Of a stretch of DNA of 64,000 bases, positions 7,494 through 16,560 are shown in pieces (positions within the stretch are counted from its first letter, which is position 1; every line of letters starts with the position of its first letter). Made by a program: the position numbers and the translations under genes. The notes under the pieces are model-generated. The model was not told the origin of the DNA. It saw nothing but the letters and a program-made list of their open reading frames with translations, and made no database searches. The stretch comes from Lawsonibacter hominis (GTDB lineage: Bacteria > Bacillota > Clostridia > Oscillospirales > Oscillospiraceae): NCBI RefSeq assembly GCF_014287895.1, contig NZ_JACOPP010000005.1, positions 62,001-126,000 of the forward strand. The letters are read 5' to 3'.

Positions 7494-8606
7494 TCACCAG
7501 CCCAGACGGATGCGCCCCTCGGGGCAGCGCGCGGCGCACAATCCGCAGCCGCGGCAGAGCCGCGGGTCAAGGACCCAGCCCTCCGGACGGCGGGAGAGCG
7601 CTCCGTAGATGCACCCGGCGCTGCACAGGCCGCATTCTGTGACGGGACAGGGCGTCTCCAGATGGGCGGTCAGGGGCTGTGGGTCGATGTCCTCAAAGGG
7701 CGTCAGGCTGGGCAGGGCCGCCCCCCGCAGCTGCTCCGGCGAAGCGATGCCGTGGGCGTCCATCCAAGCCGTCAGCTCCCTTACGATACGGGTGATGGCG
7801 GGATACCCCTCCAGCTGGAGGACGGTGCCTACCTGGACGGCCTGAGCGCCCAGCATCAAAAATTCCAATACCTGCTCGCCGGTCTCGATCCCCCCAACGC
7901 TGCACAGCGGAAGCGGGGAGTACTGCTTCAGGATGGCGGCTGCGGCCAGGGCCACCGGGCGGATGGAGGGGCCGCTGTAGCCGCCGTAAGTAGGCATACG
8001 GGGACGGCGGGCGTCCAGGTCCACGCCCTGAATGCCCCGAAGGGCGTCAATGGCGCTCACTCCGGCGGCGCCCGCCTCCCGGATGGCCTGAAGAAAGGCG
8101 GGAGAGGAGGCGGCTTCGTAGGAGAGCTTGACCATGACGGGCACGTCCACCGCCAGGGCCGCCGCCCGGACGAACTCCCGCACCTGGTCGGGATCGCTGC
8201 TCCGGGCCGGGGTACGGGTACCGATGGGGGCGGATATGCTGATCTCCACGGCATGGGCGCCCATGCGCTCCATCCGGGCGGCCAGATAGGCCAGCTCGGA
8301 CGGGGAGGTGGCCCAGATGCTGGCGATGAGGCGGCACTGGCCCAGCCGCACTTGCTCCAGCTCCCCCTCCCACTGTTCCAGATGCAGGTCGGAATAGAGC
8401 TTGGTGTTGAACAGCCGGCCCCGGTCGTAGTAGAGCCGGGGGCGCAGGACCGGATTGGCCTCCAGGGTGATGGTCTCGGTAACCACCGCCGCCGCCCCGG
8501 CGTCCACGCAGCGCTGGATGGAAGCGCCGTCCCGGGCCCAGGGCCCGGCAGCCACGATGACGGGATGCTTGAGCGAAAGTCCCATGAATTCTACGGAACA
8601 TGACAT
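7494..8606 (-). CDS. PreA/dihydroorotate dehydrogenase-like protein with C-terminal ferredoxin domain
   Basis: The 370-residue protein has an FMN-binding TIM barrel like the PreA subunit of dihydropyrimidine dehydrogenase and dihydroorotate dehydrogenase. A C-terminal ferredoxin domain follows (CPVTECGLCSAGC and CRGCGLCAARCPEG, about 320-365). The barrel glycine-rich phosphate loop is present (VGGIETGEQVLEFLMLGAQAVQVGT). However, the segment that in DHODs carries the catalytic base (N-S-C-P-N type) reads EISISAPIGT, without that Cys or Asn. It starts 14 bp after the lacI stop and is likely co-transcribed with it. Context suggests pyrimidine metabolism; the exact substrate is unknown. Confidence 0.75.
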   Translation of the reverse strand: MSCSVEFMGLSLKHPVIVAAGPWARDGASIQRCVDAGAAAVVTETITLEANPVLRPRLYYDRGRLFNTKLYSDLHLEQWEGELEQVRLGQCRLIASIWATSPSELAYLAARMERMGAHAVEISISAPIGTRTPARSSDPDQVREFVRAAALAVDVPVMVKLSYEAASSPAFLQAIREAGAAGVSAIDALRGIQGVDLDARRPRMPTYGGYSGPSIRPVALAAAAILKQYSPLPLCSVGGIETGEQVLEFLMLGAQAVQVGTVLQLEGYPAITRIVRELTAWMDAHGIASPEQLRGAALPSLTPFEDIDPQPLTAHLETPCPVTECGLCSAGCIYGALSRRPEGWVLDPRLCRGCGLCAARCPEGRIRLGW

Positions 8607-8620
8607 GCCATACCCCTCCT

Positions 8621-9640
8621 TTATTCGTCGAAAAGCTCCGAGATGTGGGCACGGTTGCCGCAGGAACGGCGGATCTTCAGTTTTGGCTGAAGGATGATCT
8701 CCTGGGGGACCCCGGCGGAGAACTCCTCATTTTCCAGCAGATCAAAGAGCATCCGGGCGGCCACCATGCCCAGCCGGCGGGCGGGCTGCTCCAGGCTGGT
8801 GAGGGCCGGGGTGACGATGGTGCACAGCGGGGAGTCGGTCAGACAGGCCAGACCCAGCTCTTCCGGAATGGACACGCCGCGGTCCCGGGCGGCCTTCAGC
8901 ACGCCGAAGGCAAGCTCGTCGCTGTCACAGAGCAGGGCATCCGGCGGAGGACCGCTCTGGAGCAGGCGTTCCGCCGCTACAAAGCCGCCCTGTATGCTGT
9001 TCTCCGTCAGGAGGACCCTGCCGTCTGCCCCGCCGCCCCACTCCAGCACGGCTCTGCGGCATCCGGCGGCCACCTGCCGCAGGTCCTCCGGATCGCTCCG
9101 GTCCAGCAGGAACACCAGGCGGCGGTGCCCTAGGGAGAGCAGGTGGCGGGTCATGCGGAAGGCACCCTCCTCACAGTTGATGTAGCAGCAGTTTTCCGTC
9201 AGGGCGTCCCGGGGGCGCCCGATGCTTACGCATGGAATGCCGGCGCTGTGCAGGCCGGAGAGATCGGCCAGGGGCGCGCAGAGCAGCACGCCGTCGGCCT
9301 TCCGGTCCTGTACCATGCGCAGGCCGTCGGCCTCTGCCGCGGCCGAGCCGTGGGTGTTGCACAGGAAGGTGGCGTAGCCCTTTTTCAGGGCCACCGTCTC
9401 CACGCCGGCGAACAGGTCCCGGTCGGTGCCGCGCTCGATATTGGATACCAGCAGAGCGATGGTGCGGGTCTTGCCCAGGTTCAGCCCCCGGGCAAACCAG
9501 TTGGGGGTATAGTGGAGGGCCTCCATCACGGATAAGACACGGGTCTTGGTCTCCGGCTGGACCAGCTCCGGATGGTTGAGTACCCGGGAGACCGTAGCCA
9601 CCGAAACGCCCGCCTGCCGGGCTACCTCCTTGATATTCAC
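8621..9640 (-). CDS. LacI-family transcriptional repressor of the cytosine cluster
   Basis: The N terminus has a textbook LacI helix-turn-helix with hinge (IKEVARQAGVSVATVSRVLN), followed by a periplasmic-binding-like sensor domain to the end. I set a GTG start at 9640 (339 residues), which gives the usual LacI beginning; a GGGGAGG site lies about 10 nt upstream. The frame continues open to 11080 antisense to codB, which is spurious. It is divergent from codB-codA and upstream of the PreA-like gene. A LacI-type palindrome overlaps the codB start site, so this protein probably represses the permease-deaminase pair, with a pyrimidine or nucleoside as likely effector. Confidence 0.9.
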   Translation of the reverse strand: MNIKEVARQAGVSVATVSRVLNHPELVQPETKTRVLSVMEALHYTPNWFARGLNLGKTRTIALLVSNIERGTDRDLFAGVETVALKKGYATFLCNTHGSAAAEADGLRMVQDRKADGVLLCAPLADLSGLHSAGIPCVSIGRPRDALTENCCYINCEEGAFRMTRHLLSLGHRRLVFLLDRSDPEDLRQVAAGCRRAVLEWGGGADGRVLLTENSIQGGFVAAERLLQSGPPPDALLCDSDELAFGVLKAARDRGVSIPEELGLACLTDSPLCTIVTPALTSLEQPARRLGMVAARMLFDLLENEEFSAGVPQEIILQPKLKIRRSCGNRAHISELFDE

Positions 9641-9765
9641 AACCTGCCGCCTCCCCTGTCTTAGGATATTCGTCCGTTTCCGCTGGTATTCCGCAAAACG
9701 CTCCGCGTTTGCGGAAGCGCACCGCCCGCCCGCCGCAGGGCGGTGCGGTATGCTCAGGGCCGCTG

Positions 9766-9801
9766 TGCGGCCATAATACCACAAAAACGAGGAAAAAGCA
9801 A
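9766..9801 (-). promoter_or_regulatory. lacI promoter
   Basis: Minus-strand TTGCTT (9801-9796), 17 bp, TATTAT (9778-9773). The resulting leader of about 125 nt (9641-9766) holds two GC-rich hairpins, one with arms at 9718-9726 and 9737-9745. A degenerate half operator (GGTTTCA) lies at 9818-9824, just upstream of the -35. Confidence 0.55.
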
Positions 9802-9896
9802 TGCAGGGAATGTAAGTGGTTTCAGGAAAGAGCGGAACCAAGGGGGATTTGGAAAAAATCCATAAAAAGAAAGAAAAAAGATTGGAAAAGAAATGC

Positions 9897-9949
9897 TGGA
9901 CGGCGGGGAAGAAGTGTGATATAGTTTGCTTGGATGAAACTGGTTTCAT
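9897..9949 (+). promoter_or_regulatory. codB promoter with LacI-type operator
   Basis: TGGACG (9897-9902), 17 bp, TATAGT (9920-9925) forms a promoter with start near 9932. The palindrome ATGAAACTGGTTTCAT (9934-9949) lies right after the start point, an expected place for a LacI-family repressor to block transcription. The remaining part of the 330-bp lacI-codB gap is A-rich with no gene. Confidence 0.7.
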
Positions 9950-9970
9950 AAAGCGAAAAGAGGAGGTAGT

Positions 9971-11224
9971 ATGATGGCGCAGCAACCGAACACCACAAAA
10001 CGGGGCGCGGACGACGATTATTCGTTGGAGGCGGTCCCGACCACAGCGCGCAAAGGCTTTTGGAGCATGTTCGTGGTCATGATGGGCTTCACCTTCTTCT
10101 CCGCCAGCATGAGCGTGGGCGCCAAGCTGGGGAACGGCCTGGACTTTCCGGGCTTCGTCTGGGCGGTGATCATCGGAGGCATCATCCTGGGGGCCTATAC
10201 CGGGGGCCTGGCCTATATCGGCTGCGACACCGGTCTGACGCTGGATCTGCTGGCCCAGCGCTCCTTCGGCACCAGCGGCTCCAAACTGGCGTCGGTGCTG
10301 ATTTCCTTCACCCAGATCGGCTGGTTCGGCGTGGGCGTGGCCATGTTTGCCATCCCGGCCGCCGAGCTGCTGGGGATCAGCCCCTTTATCCTGGTGCTCA
10401 TCGCCGGGCTGTGTATGACGGCGTCGGCCTATTTCGGCATCAAGGCCCTCACCATTGTCAGCGCCATTTCGGTGCCGCTGATCGCGGTGCTGGGCGTCTA
10501 CTCCATGGTGCTCTCCGGAATCGAGGGCGGCGGCCTGACCGCCATCTTTGCGAAATCGGCGGGCAGCCTGTCCATCCTGGGGGGCGTGGGTCTGGTCATC
10601 GGCTCCTTTGTCAGCGGCGGAACCGCCACCCCCAACTTCGTCCGCTTTGCCAAAAACAACGCTGTGGCGGTCTCCACTACGGTCATCGCCTTCTTCCTGG
10701 GCAACTCGCTCATGTTCGCCTTCGGCGCGGTGGGCGGCGCCTTTACCGGGAAGGACGACATTTTCTATGTCATGATCGCCCAGGGGCTGGCCATCCCCGC
10801 GCTTATCGTGCTGGGGGCCAATATCTGGACCACCAACAACAACGCCCTGTATACCGGCGGCCTGGGCCTGACCAATATCACCGGTCTGCGGCAAAAGCCC
10901 ATGGTGCTGGTATCCGGCATCATCGGGACGCTGGCGGCCATCTGGCTGTACAACAACTTTGTGGGCTGGCTGAGCTTCCTCAACGCCACCCTGCCTCCGG
11001 TGGGCGCCATCGTCATGCTGGATTTCGTGATGCACCGGCCGTCCTATCGGGAGGGGGCCGCTCCGGCCCATAAAGTGCACTGGGGCTCCATCGCGGGCGT
11101 GATCGTGGGGGCGGCCGTGGGCAACTTCGTGCCTGTGGGCATCGCCTCCATCAACGCCATGATCGCGGCCTGCGTCTGCTACCTGCTGGCAGACCGGCTG
11201 TTCTACGCCAAGCAGCAGGGATAA
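9971..11224 (+). CDS. codB: Cytosine permease, NCS1 family
   Basis: A 417-residue hydrophobic protein with about 12 predicted membrane spans, the pattern of CodB-like NCS1 transporters. The early MGFTFFSASMSVGAKLG segment and IGWFGVGVAMFAIP fit the family. Cytosine or a related base enters with a cation. AGGAGG precedes tandem ATGs at 9971 and 9974; either may be used. It is 26 bp upstream of the cytosine deaminase gene, so the pair forms the classical codBA unit for salvage of cytosine as uracil and ammonia. Confidence 0.88.
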   Translation: MMAQQPNTTKRGADDDYSLEAVPTTARKGFWSMFVVMMGFTFFSASMSVGAKLGNGLDFPGFVWAVIIGGIILGAYTGGLAYIGCDTGLTLDLLAQRSFGTSGSKLASVLISFTQIGWFGVGVAMFAIPAAELLGISPFILVLIAGLCMTASAYFGIKALTIVSAISVPLIAVLGVYSMVLSGIEGGGLTAIFAKSAGSLSILGGVGLVIGSFVSGGTATPNFVRFAKNNAVAVSTTVIAFFLGNSLMFAFGAVGGAFTGKDDIFYVMIAQGLAIPALIVLGANIWTTNNNALYTGGLGLTNITGLRQKPMVLVSGIIGTLAAIWLYNNFVGWLSFLNATLPPVGAIVMLDFVMHRPSYREGAAPAHKVHWGSIAGVIVGAAVGNFVPVGIASINAMIAACVCYLLADRLFYAKQQG

Positions 11225-11250
11225 TTGGGACAGAAAGGCGGTATGCAGTT

Positions 11251-12486
11251 ATGCTGATCCAAAATGTGTTCGTAGAAAACGCCGCGCAGGCCACCGATAT
11301 CCGCATCACCGACGGGAAGTTTGAGTGCCTGGAGCCGGGGCTGACGCCTCTGCCGGGCGAGGAGGTCATCGACGGCTCCGGCTGTCTGGCCCTGCCCCCC
11401 TTTATCGAATCCCACGTCCACCTGGACACCTGCCTGACCGCGGGGGACCCGGTGTGGAACCAATCCGGCACCCTGTTTGAGGGCATCCAGTGCTGGAGCC
11501 TGCGCAAGGAGAAGCTCACCCGCGCGGATGTGCGGGAGCGGGTTCACCGGGCGGTACGGATGCAGGCCCAGAACGGCGTGCAGTTCGTGCGTACCCACGT
11601 GGACGTGACCGACCCCAAGCTCACCGCCATGGAAGCGCTGCTGGAGCTTCGGGAAGAGCTGCGGGACACCATCGACATCCAGGTGGTGGCTTTCCCCCAG
11701 GAGGGCATCGACTCCTTCCCCAACGGCCGCCAGCTCATGGAGGACGCGGTGAAGATGGGGGCCGACGCGGTGGGGGCCATCCCCCATTTCGAATTCACCC
11801 GGGAGTATGCGGTGGATTCCCTCAACTTTGCCGTAAAACTGGCGGAAAAGTACGATAAGCTGGTGGACGTCCACTGCGACGAGATCGACGACGAGCAGAG
11901 CCGCGGTCTGGAGGTGCTGGCGGCCCGGGCCTACGAATCCGGCCTGAAGGACCGTGTGACCGCCAGCCATACCACGGCGATGCACTCCTATAACAACGCC
12001 TACGTCACCAAGCTGATGCGCCTGCTGAAGATGAGCGAGATCAACTTCGTCTCCAACCCCCTGGTAAACACCCATCTTCAGGGACGCATGGATACTTATC
12101 CCAAGCGCCGGGGCATCACCCGGGTCAAGGAACTGCTGGCGGCCGGGATCAACGTCTCCTTCGGCCACGACGATATCTTTGACCCCTGGTATCCCCTGGG
12201 CACCGGCAACATGCGGGATGTGGTCTTCATGGGCCTGCACGTGTGCCAGATGATGGGCTATCAGGAGATCATGGACTCCTACAAGCTCATCTCCACCAAT
12301 GCCGCCAGGACGCTCCACCTGGGGGATTCCTATGGAATCCGGGAGGGCAATCCCGCAAGCTTCCTTCTGTTGGGCGCCGATAATTTCTACAACGCGCTGA
12401 ATGAGAAGAGCGAGGTGCTCTACTCCTTCAAGGCGGGCCGCCTCATTGCCAAAGCGACCCCCGCCGCGCGGGAAGTACTGTTCTGA
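11251..12486 (+). CDS. codA: Cytosine deaminase
   Basis: Deaminates cytosine to uracil. The 411 residues contain the amidohydrolase metal and catalytic motifs in order: HVHLD (about 55), HCDEIDDEQSR (about 208), HTTAMHSYNNAY (about 238) and GHDDIFDPWYPLG (about 305), which match CodA closely. It forms an operon with the permease gene. A strong terminator follows and separates it from the convergent pheT. Confidence 0.94.
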   Translation: MLIQNVFVENAAQATDIRITDGKFECLEPGLTPLPGEEVIDGSGCLALPPFIESHVHLDTCLTAGDPVWNQSGTLFEGIQCWSLRKEKLTRADVRERVHRAVRMQAQNGVQFVRTHVDVTDPKLTAMEALLELREELRDTIDIQVVAFPQEGIDSFPNGRQLMEDAVKMGADAVGAIPHFEFTREYAVDSLNFAVKLAEKYDKLVDVHCDEIDDEQSRGLEVLAARAYESGLKDRVTASHTTAMHSYNNAYVTKLMRLLKMSEINFVSNPLVNTHLQGRMDTYPKRRGITRVKELLAAGINVSFGHDDIFDPWYPLGTGNMRDVVFMGLHVCQMMGYQEIMDSYKLISTNAARTLHLGDSYGIREGNPASFLLLGADNFYNALNEKSEVLYSFKAGRLIAKATPAAREVLF

Positions 12487-12498
12487 GCAACGCGACAA

Positions 12499-12531
12499 AC
12501 CGCCCGCTGCAGCCTGGCTGCAGCGGGCGGT
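12499..12531. terminator. Terminator between codA and pheT
   Basis: ACCGCCCGCTGCAG and its inverse complement around a 5-nt loop; serves the convergent codA and pheT genes. Confidence 0.85.
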
Positions 12532-12551
12532 CTTGTCCTGTTGGCGGCGGT

Positions 12552-14954
12552 TCAGCGCAGCACCGCGCCCAGCTCGCGCTCCAGAAGCGTCAGCACGCTG
12601 TGCACGTCCTCATCCGCCTCTTCGGCGGTGAGGCTGCGCTCGTCCGAGCGCAGGGTCAGGTTGAAGGCCACGCTCTTTTTCCCGGCGGGAATGGGCGCGC
12701 CGGTGTAGATGTCGAAGAGCTCCACTTCCTTCAAAAGGCCCCGGGCGCCCCGGTTGATGCACTCCTCCAGCTGCGCTACGGTAATCTCCTGAGCGCACAC
12801 CACGGCGATGTCCCGGGTGACGGAGGGGAAGCGGGGCAGCGGTTCGTATCGGGCCTCGCCGGCGCGCTGGGCGAGCAGGTCCATAAAGTCCAGCTGGGCG
12901 GCAAACACGTCGCAGTCCATCCCGTAGTTTTGACAGGTGAGGGGGTGCAGCTGGCCCAGCACGCCCAGGAAGACGCCGCCCGCGCGCACTTCAGCGCAGC
13001 GGCCGGGATGGAAGGCGGGGATATCGCTCCGGGCGGCAAAGCGCACGTTCTTCACATTCAGGGCGCACAGCGTCTGCTCCACCACACCCTTGAGGGCGAA
13101 GAAATCCGTCCCCGCGCCATAGGCGCCCAGGGAGAGCATGGGACGCTCGTCGGCCAGATCCCGGCCCGCCACCGGCTTGTAGACGGTAGCGATCTCATAG
13201 AGCTTGGCGGCCTTGTTCCGGTAGCTGTAGTTGCGGGCCAGGGTCTCCAGCATGGAGGGCAGGGCGGTGGTGCGCATGACGGAGGTATCCTCTCCCAAGG
13301 GGTTGAGGATAGTCACGCAGTTGCGCTTGTCCGAGTCTGCCGGCAGGCGGATCTTATCGTAATAGGAGGGGGAGATGAAGGAATAGGTGATGATCTCGCT
13401 GTACCCCATGCCCCGCAGCAGGCTGCCGGTCCTCCGCTCGGCCTGCTGCTTGTCGGTAAAGCCGCCCTGGGTGGTCTCGCCCCGCATGAGGGTGACGGGG
13501 ATCTTGTCGTACCCGTGGAGCCGGGCCACCTCCTCGGCGATATCGGAGTAGTGCTCCACATCGGAGCGCCAGGAGGGGACGATAATGGTGTCGCCGTCCA
13601 GCGTGAAGTCCAGGCGCCGGAGCATGGCGCGCATCGCATCCTCCGAAATGTCGGTGCCCAGAAGGGCGTTGATCTTCCCCGGTTCCAGCCGGACGGTGCG
13701 GGGAGCCTGGTCGGAGGCGATCACGTCGATGACGCCGTCGACCACTTCGCCGCAGCCCAGCAGCTCCACCAGCTCGCAGGCCCGCTGGACGCCCTTGTAG
13801 GTGTTCATGGGGTCCAGGCCCTTTTCGTACCGGGCGGAGGCGTCGGTGCGCATGCCCAGCGCGGTGGCGGTGCGGCGGATGGACACGCCGTTGAAGTTGG
13901 CCGACTCAAAGACCACCATGGCGGTGTCGCCCACGATCTCGGAGTTGGCGCCGCCCATGACGCCCGCTACGCCCACGGGCTTGTGCTCGTCGCAGATGCA
14001 CAGCATGTTGGGCGTCAGCCTGCGGTCATTGCCGTCCAGCGTCTGGATGACCTCGCCTTCCCGGGCGGTACGCACCACGATCCTGCCGCCCTCCACACAG
14101 GAGAAGTCGAAGGCGTGCATGGGCTGGCCGTACTCCAGCATGACGTAGTTGGTGATGTCCACGATGTTGTTGATGGGGCGCACGCCGCTGGCACGCAGCC
14201 GCTCCCGCATCCACAGGGGAGAGGGGGCGATCGTTACGTTGCGCACCATGCGGGCCGTATAGCGGGGGCAGAGCTCCGGGTTCTCGATCTCTACATCCAG
14301 CAGCTCGGCCACGCTGGCGCCGTCCGTTCCCTTCACCTCGGGGTTGTGGAGCTTGAGGGGGCGGTCAAAGGTGGCGGCGGTCTCCCGGGCCAGACCGATG
14401 ACGCTCAGGCAGTCGGGACGGTTGGGGGTGATCTCGAACGCTACGATGTGGTCGTCCAGTCCCAGCAGGGCGGGCACGTCGTCGCCGGGCTTGGGGTGTT
14501 TGGCCGCCAGGTCCGGATCGCTCGTAAGGATAAAAATGCCGTCCGCTACGCTGTAAGGCCAGTCATGGTCGGTCATGCCCAGCTCCTTGTAGGAGCAGAG
14601 CATGCCGTTGGACTCCACGCCGCGGAGCGTGCCGGCGGTGATGTGCACCCCACCGGGCAGCCAGGAGTCGTGCAGGGCGACGGGGACCAGGTCGCCCACG
14701 CTCACGTTCTGCGCGCCGGTGACGATCTGGAGGGGGACCCCACGGCCCGCGTCCACCTGGCAGGTCCACATATGGTCGGAATCGGGGTGGCGCTCCATGG
14801 CGAGCACCTTGCCCACCACAACGTTTCGGATCTCCGTGCCTTCCACGGTGACCCCCTCCACCTTGGAGCCGGAAAGCGTCATGGCGTCGCAGTATTCTTT
14901 ATCGTCGGCGGGGGAGTCTACGAACTCCGCCAGCCATTTTCTTGAAAGATCCAT
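12552..14954 (-). CDS. pheT: Phenylalanyl-tRNA synthetase beta subunit
   Basis: 800 residues with the full bacterial PheT layout: N-terminal tRNA-binding (EMAP-like) domain with ATVLAMERHPDSDH-type sequence around 55, B3/B4 editing domain, B5 domain, core, and a C-terminal ferredoxin-fold anticodon-binding domain (FPSVTRDIAVVC). It charges tRNA-Phe together with PheS as an alpha2-beta2 tetramer. It begins 91 bp after pheS in the same operon under the T-box. Confidence 0.97.
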   Translation of the reverse strand: MDLSRKWLAEFVDSPADDKEYCDAMTLSGSKVEGVTVEGTEIRNVVVGKVLAMERHPDSDHMWTCQVDAGRGVPLQIVTGAQNVSVGDLVPVALHDSWLPGGVHITAGTLRGVESNGMLCSYKELGMTDHDWPYSVADGIFILTSDPDLAAKHPKPGDDVPALLGLDDHIVAFEITPNRPDCLSVIGLARETAATFDRPLKLHNPEVKGTDGASVAELLDVEIENPELCPRYTARMVRNVTIAPSPLWMRERLRASGVRPINNIVDITNYVMLEYGQPMHAFDFSCVEGGRIVVRTAREGEVIQTLDGNDRRLTPNMLCICDEHKPVGVAGVMGGANSEIVGDTAMVVFESANFNGVSIRRTATALGMRTDASARYEKGLDPMNTYKGVQRACELVELLGCGEVVDGVIDVIASDQAPRTVRLEPGKINALLGTDISEDAMRAMLRRLDFTLDGDTIIVPSWRSDVEHYSDIAEEVARLHGYDKIPVTLMRGETTQGGFTDKQQAERRTGSLLRGMGYSEIITYSFISPSYYDKIRLPADSDKRNCVTILNPLGEDTSVMRTTALPSMLETLARNYSYRNKAAKLYEIATVYKPVAGRDLADERPMLSLGAYGAGTDFFALKGVVEQTLCALNVKNVRFAARSDIPAFHPGRCAEVRAGGVFLGVLGQLHPLTCQNYGMDCDVFAAQLDFMDLLAQRAGEARYEPLPRFPSVTRDIAVVCAQEITVAQLEECINRGARGLLKEVELFDIYTGAPIPAGKKSVAFNLTLRSDERSLTAEEADEDVHSVLTLLERELGAVLR

Positions 14955-15045
14955 CTGTTATTTCGTCCTTTCCGCATTCCGGCGGGCGCGCGCGGCGCCT
15001 GCTGCGAAATGCGCTGTATGTGATTGCGCGTCCGGCTGTTTTGGT

Positions 15046-16071
15046 TCAGAACTGGCTGAGAAAGCGCATATCGTTTTCAAAAATAAGACGCAGGTCGGTG
15101 ATGCCGAAGCGGCGCATGGCCATACGCTCCACGCCGATGCCGAACGCGAAGCCGGAATACACGTCGGTGTCGATGCCGACGCCCTGAAGCACTTTGGGGT
15201 GGACCATGCCGGCGCCCAGCAGTTCGATCCAGCCCTCGCCCTTGCACACCCGGCAGCCTGCGCCGCCGCAGGCGTGGCACTGCACGTCCACCTCGCAGGA
15301 GGGCTCGGTGAAGGGGAAATGGTGGGGGCGGAAACGGGTCTTGGTGCCCTTGCCGTACAGGGCCTCCACGAAGGCGTTCAAAGTGCCCTTCAGGTCGGCC
15401 ATGGTGATGCCCTTGTCCACCACAAGCCCTTCGACCTGATGGAACATGGGGGAATGGGTGGCGTCTACCTCGTCCTTGCGGTACACCCGCCCGGGAGCGA
15501 TGATGCGGATGGGGGGCGCCATCTTCTCCATGGTGCGCACCTGCATGGGAGAGGTCTGGGTGCGCAGCAGCAGGGAGGAGTCTTCCTTGATATAAAACGT
15601 ATCGCCCCATTCCCGCGCGGGATGGCCCTCCTCCGTGTTCAGTTTGGTGAAGTTATACTCGGCCAGCTCCACCTCGGGGCCCTCGGCGACTTGAAAGCCC
15701 ATGCCCACGAAGATATCCTTCAGCTCATCCAGGGCGATGGACATGGGGTGCTTGTGCCCCAGCTCCGGACGCTTGCCGGGGATGGTCACGTCCAGCGCTT
15801 CGGCTTCCAGCTTGGCGTTGAGCGCAGCCTCCGCGATGGCCTGCTGGCGGCGGGCCAGGGCGTCCGTCAGGGTCTCGCGCACCTCGTTGGCCAGCTGGCC
15901 CATGATGGGGCGCTCCTCGGCGGAGAGCCTGCCCATCTGCTTCAAGACGGCGGTCAGCTCGCCCTTTTTCCCCAGGTACTTGACCCGCAGGGCCTCCAGG
16001 TCCTGGGCGGCCTTCGTCTGCTCCAGCGCGGAGAGGGCCTCCCGGCGTATGGTTTCCAGTGTTTCCTTCAT
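15046..16071 (-). CDS. pheS: Phenylalanyl-tRNA synthetase alpha subunit
   Basis: 341 residues. The N-terminal coiled coil is followed by class II catalytic motifs: motif 2 around RTQTSPMQVR and RIIAPGRVYR, motif 3 with GFAFGIGVERMAM. The start at 16071 follows AAGGAGTTGCAGAT; the longer open frame to 16386 is only the T-box leader. It has an unusual Cys-rich insert (CHACGGAGCRVCKGEGW) typical of many bacterial PheS proteins. First gene of pheST. Confidence 0.97.
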   Translation of the reverse strand: MKETLETIRREALSALEQTKAAQDLEALRVKYLGKKGELTAVLKQMGRLSAEERPIMGQLANEVRETLTDALARRQQAIAEAALNAKLEAEALDVTIPGKRPELGHKHPMSIALDELKDIFVGMGFQVAEGPEVELAEYNFTKLNTEEGHPAREWGDTFYIKEDSSLLLRTQTSPMQVRTMEKMAPPIRIIAPGRVYRKDEVDATHSPMFHQVEGLVVDKGITMADLKGTLNAFVEALYGKGTKTRFRPHHFPFTEPSCEVDVQCHACGGAGCRVCKGEGWIELLGAGMVHPKVLQGVGIDTDVYSGFAFGIGVERMAMRRFGITDLRLIFENDMRFLSQF

Positions 16072-16134
16072 ATCTGCAACTCCTTTTGCCGTATTGACAC
16101 AGCTTCCGTGGCGGGAGGGCGGGCTTCTGTGCAG

Positions 16135-16405
16135 CAAAAAAGCCTTTCCCCCCAACTGATTTGGGACGAAAGGCAAACCTTCCGCGGTACCACCCGCATT
16201 CCCGCGCCTTGGGGCGCGGGCACTCAAGACCCGATAACGGCGGGCGGGCCGTCCCTGTCTCCAGGGCCGCTCCGGGGCGAACCAAGCGACACGCTCCGGG
16301 GCGGCTCTCAGCCGGTGACCGCCCCTCTCTGGCAAGCGCAAACTCGCTATTTTCCCCTTCTTCACATGTGACCTTATATATATCACAAAAAAAAGAAAAT
16401 GGCAA
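16135..16405 (-). promoter_or_regulatory. T-box riboswitch and promoter of pheST
   Basis: On the minus strand the invariant T-box core GGGTGGTACCGCGG lies at 16195-16182. It is followed by TTTCGTCCCAA, which pairs with TTGGGGGGAAAG to form a terminator ending in T6 (16174-16135). The promoter is TTGCCA (16405-16400), 17 bp, TATATA (16382-16377), giving a leader from about 16370. Uncharged tRNA should stabilise the antiterminator and switch on pheST. A TTC triplet near the middle of stem I could be the Phe specifier, but I could not place it firmly. The bases beyond, 16406-16560, hold no gene that I can support. Confidence 0.92.
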
Positions 16406-16560
16406 GATGAAATTGACGCGGGCCGGCCGCCGGCCTATAATGGACGGTACGGCAAAGCGGAACGGGAGAAGCGCGCGCAGAGGAAAAGACGGCTTGCGCC
16501 GGGGCGCCGTTCCCCTTTTGCGCGTGGCCGGAGGCGACCCGCAGCCTGCAGGGACATGCC

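Noticed and set aside
8621..11080. An 819-codon frame combining lacI with sequence antisense to codB
   Set aside because: Only the part from the GTG at 9640 has LacI homology; the extension is shadow coding across the intergenic region and codB.
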